A model generated the notes under the pieces. The model did no database searches and had not been told where the DNA came from. It was given only the letters and a program-made list of their open reading frames with translations. The translations under genes were made by a program, and so were the position numbers. A stretch of 5,708 nucleotides of DNA from a bacterium (GTDB lineage Bacteria > Ratteibacteria > UBA8468 > B48-G9 > JAFGKM01). The stretch covers positions 1 through 5,708 of the forward strand of contig DAOOVW010000070.1 in NCBI GenBank assembly GCA_035370465.1, in the 5' to 3' direction. Positions 5,547 through 5,708 of the stretch are shown here, one piece after another (positions within the stretch are counted from its first letter, which is position 1; the number at the start of each line of letters is the position of its first letter).

Positions 5547-5708
5547 CTCGGTATTACCCTTTCAACCAGTTCATATTGAGGAGGGCTCCACCGATATGAG
5601 CCAATTTTATTTTTCCTAAAGTTACCTTTAGGCAACGCCAATGTTGACGTTCTGAACCCAGCTCACGTACCGCTTTAATGGGCGAACAGACCAACCCTTG
5701 GGACCTGC

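Larger units (their letters stand above)
4936..5646 (-). ncRNA. group I self-splicing intron (IA-like) in 23S rRNA at E. coli site 2593
   Basis: The 711-nt intron interrupts GAACGT/CGTGAGACAG of 23S. Both ends obey group I rules: U (5647) precedes the 5' splice site and the intron ends in G (4936). Helices in order, minus strand: P1, exon AACGT with guide GCGTT (5638-5634) making the U-G wobble; P2, CCTAAAG/CTTTAGG with GTAA loop (5632-5615); P3, ATTGGC (5605-5600) with GCCAGT (5007-5002); P4, TCGGT (5594-5590) with ACCGA (5552-5548); P5, GCCCT (5586-5582) with AGGGT (5560-5556); P6, GGG plus GGTG and GTAAATT (5547-5532) with AATTTAC, TACC, CCC (5078-5064); P7, GACT (5058-5055) with AGTC (4970-4967); P8, CCTTTCC/GGAAAGG (4999-4981); P9, CCATTCT/AGAGTGG with a GAAA loop (4962-4945). 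Two extra hairpins (5054-5038, 5036-5013) sit between P7 and P3', as P7.1/P7.2 do in subgroup IA. Pairings were made by eye; splicing is not shown. Confidence 0.93.
4621..5708 (-). rRNA. rrl: 23S ribosomal RNA, 3' part (partial), interrupted by a group I intron
   Basis: Two exons on the minus strand: 5647-5708 (continues beyond the window) and 4621-4935 (to the 3' end). The upstream exon carries the A-loop GGTCTGTTCGCC and GTACGTGAGCTGGGTTCAGA of domain V. The downstream exon starts CGTGAGACAGTTCGGTC (containing the equivalent of A2602), carries the sarcin-ricin loop AGTACGAGAGGACC (about 4861-4874) and ends GAGCGGCTTGACC, like the E. coli terminus. Joining the exons restores GAACGT-CGTGAGACAG exactly. 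The rRNA is far richer in G+C than the flanking genes. The exact 3' end is set by similarity only and could differ by a few bases. No 5S gene follows. Confidence 0.96.

Noticed and set aside
5274..5579. Plus-strand reading frame of 101 codons across the intron
   Set aside because: It is antisense to the homing endonuclease, which has clear family residues on the minus strand.
5414..5641. 75-codon minus-strand reading frame covering the 5' part of the intron
   Set aside because: It lies over P1-P6 of the ribozyme in a different frame from the endonuclease, has no good start or ribosome site and shows no protein motif. The real frame here opens at the ATG at 5531.

Overview
The window is AT-rich bacterial DNA with every supported gene on the minus strand. 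It holds the 3' end of a 23S rRNA gene split by a group I intron, then a rho-independent terminator, then a compact five-gene operon. The organism cannot be named from this window. A prepilin with an [20 protein letters not shown] helix and a C-terminal H-X9-DG motif, in a very AT-rich genome, is typical of the PVC/Lentisphaerota/Omnitrophota-type lineages. That is a lean, not a call.

Right part (4621-5708): the last ~380 nt of mature 23S rRNA, from the A-loop (helix 92) through the sarcin-ricin loop to the 3' terminus. A 711-nt group I intron (4936-5646) lies between E. coli positions 2593 and 2594, in the peptidyl-transferase ring. This is the site of the Chlamydomonas chloroplast intron that encodes I-CreI. 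P1 to P9 can be assigned by eye, with extra hairpins between P7 and P3' as in subgroup IA. The P6 loop holds a 184-codon reading frame for an I-CreI-like LAGLIDADG homing endonuclease. It keeps the counterparts of all three I-CreI active-site residues but is broken by a single in-frame TAA at codon 48. The open frame from 5360 down to 4977 is only its C-terminal two thirds.

Middle (4263-4620): a strong terminator (4580-4606) begins about 15 nt after the 23S end, and no 5S rRNA gene follows. Between the terminator and the operon lies a decayed duplicate (4329-4458) of the last ~45 codons of the neighbouring sigma factor gene.

Left part (412-4262): an operon read right to left. It encodes an ECF sigma factor, a single-pass membrane protein (probable anti-sigma factor), a secreted protein that may be LolA/RseB-like, a type IV prepilin-like H-X9-DG protein, and a secreted TPR protein. 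Gaps are 34, 1 and 16 nt and a 4-nt ATGA overlap. The likely logic is envelope sensing: the membrane protein holds the sigma factor, and the cotranscribed exported proteins are its sensors or targets.

The leftmost 411 nt carry no gene. They hold a GC-rich ~105-bp palindromic element (55-160), probably a dispersed repeat, followed by AT-rich DNA.
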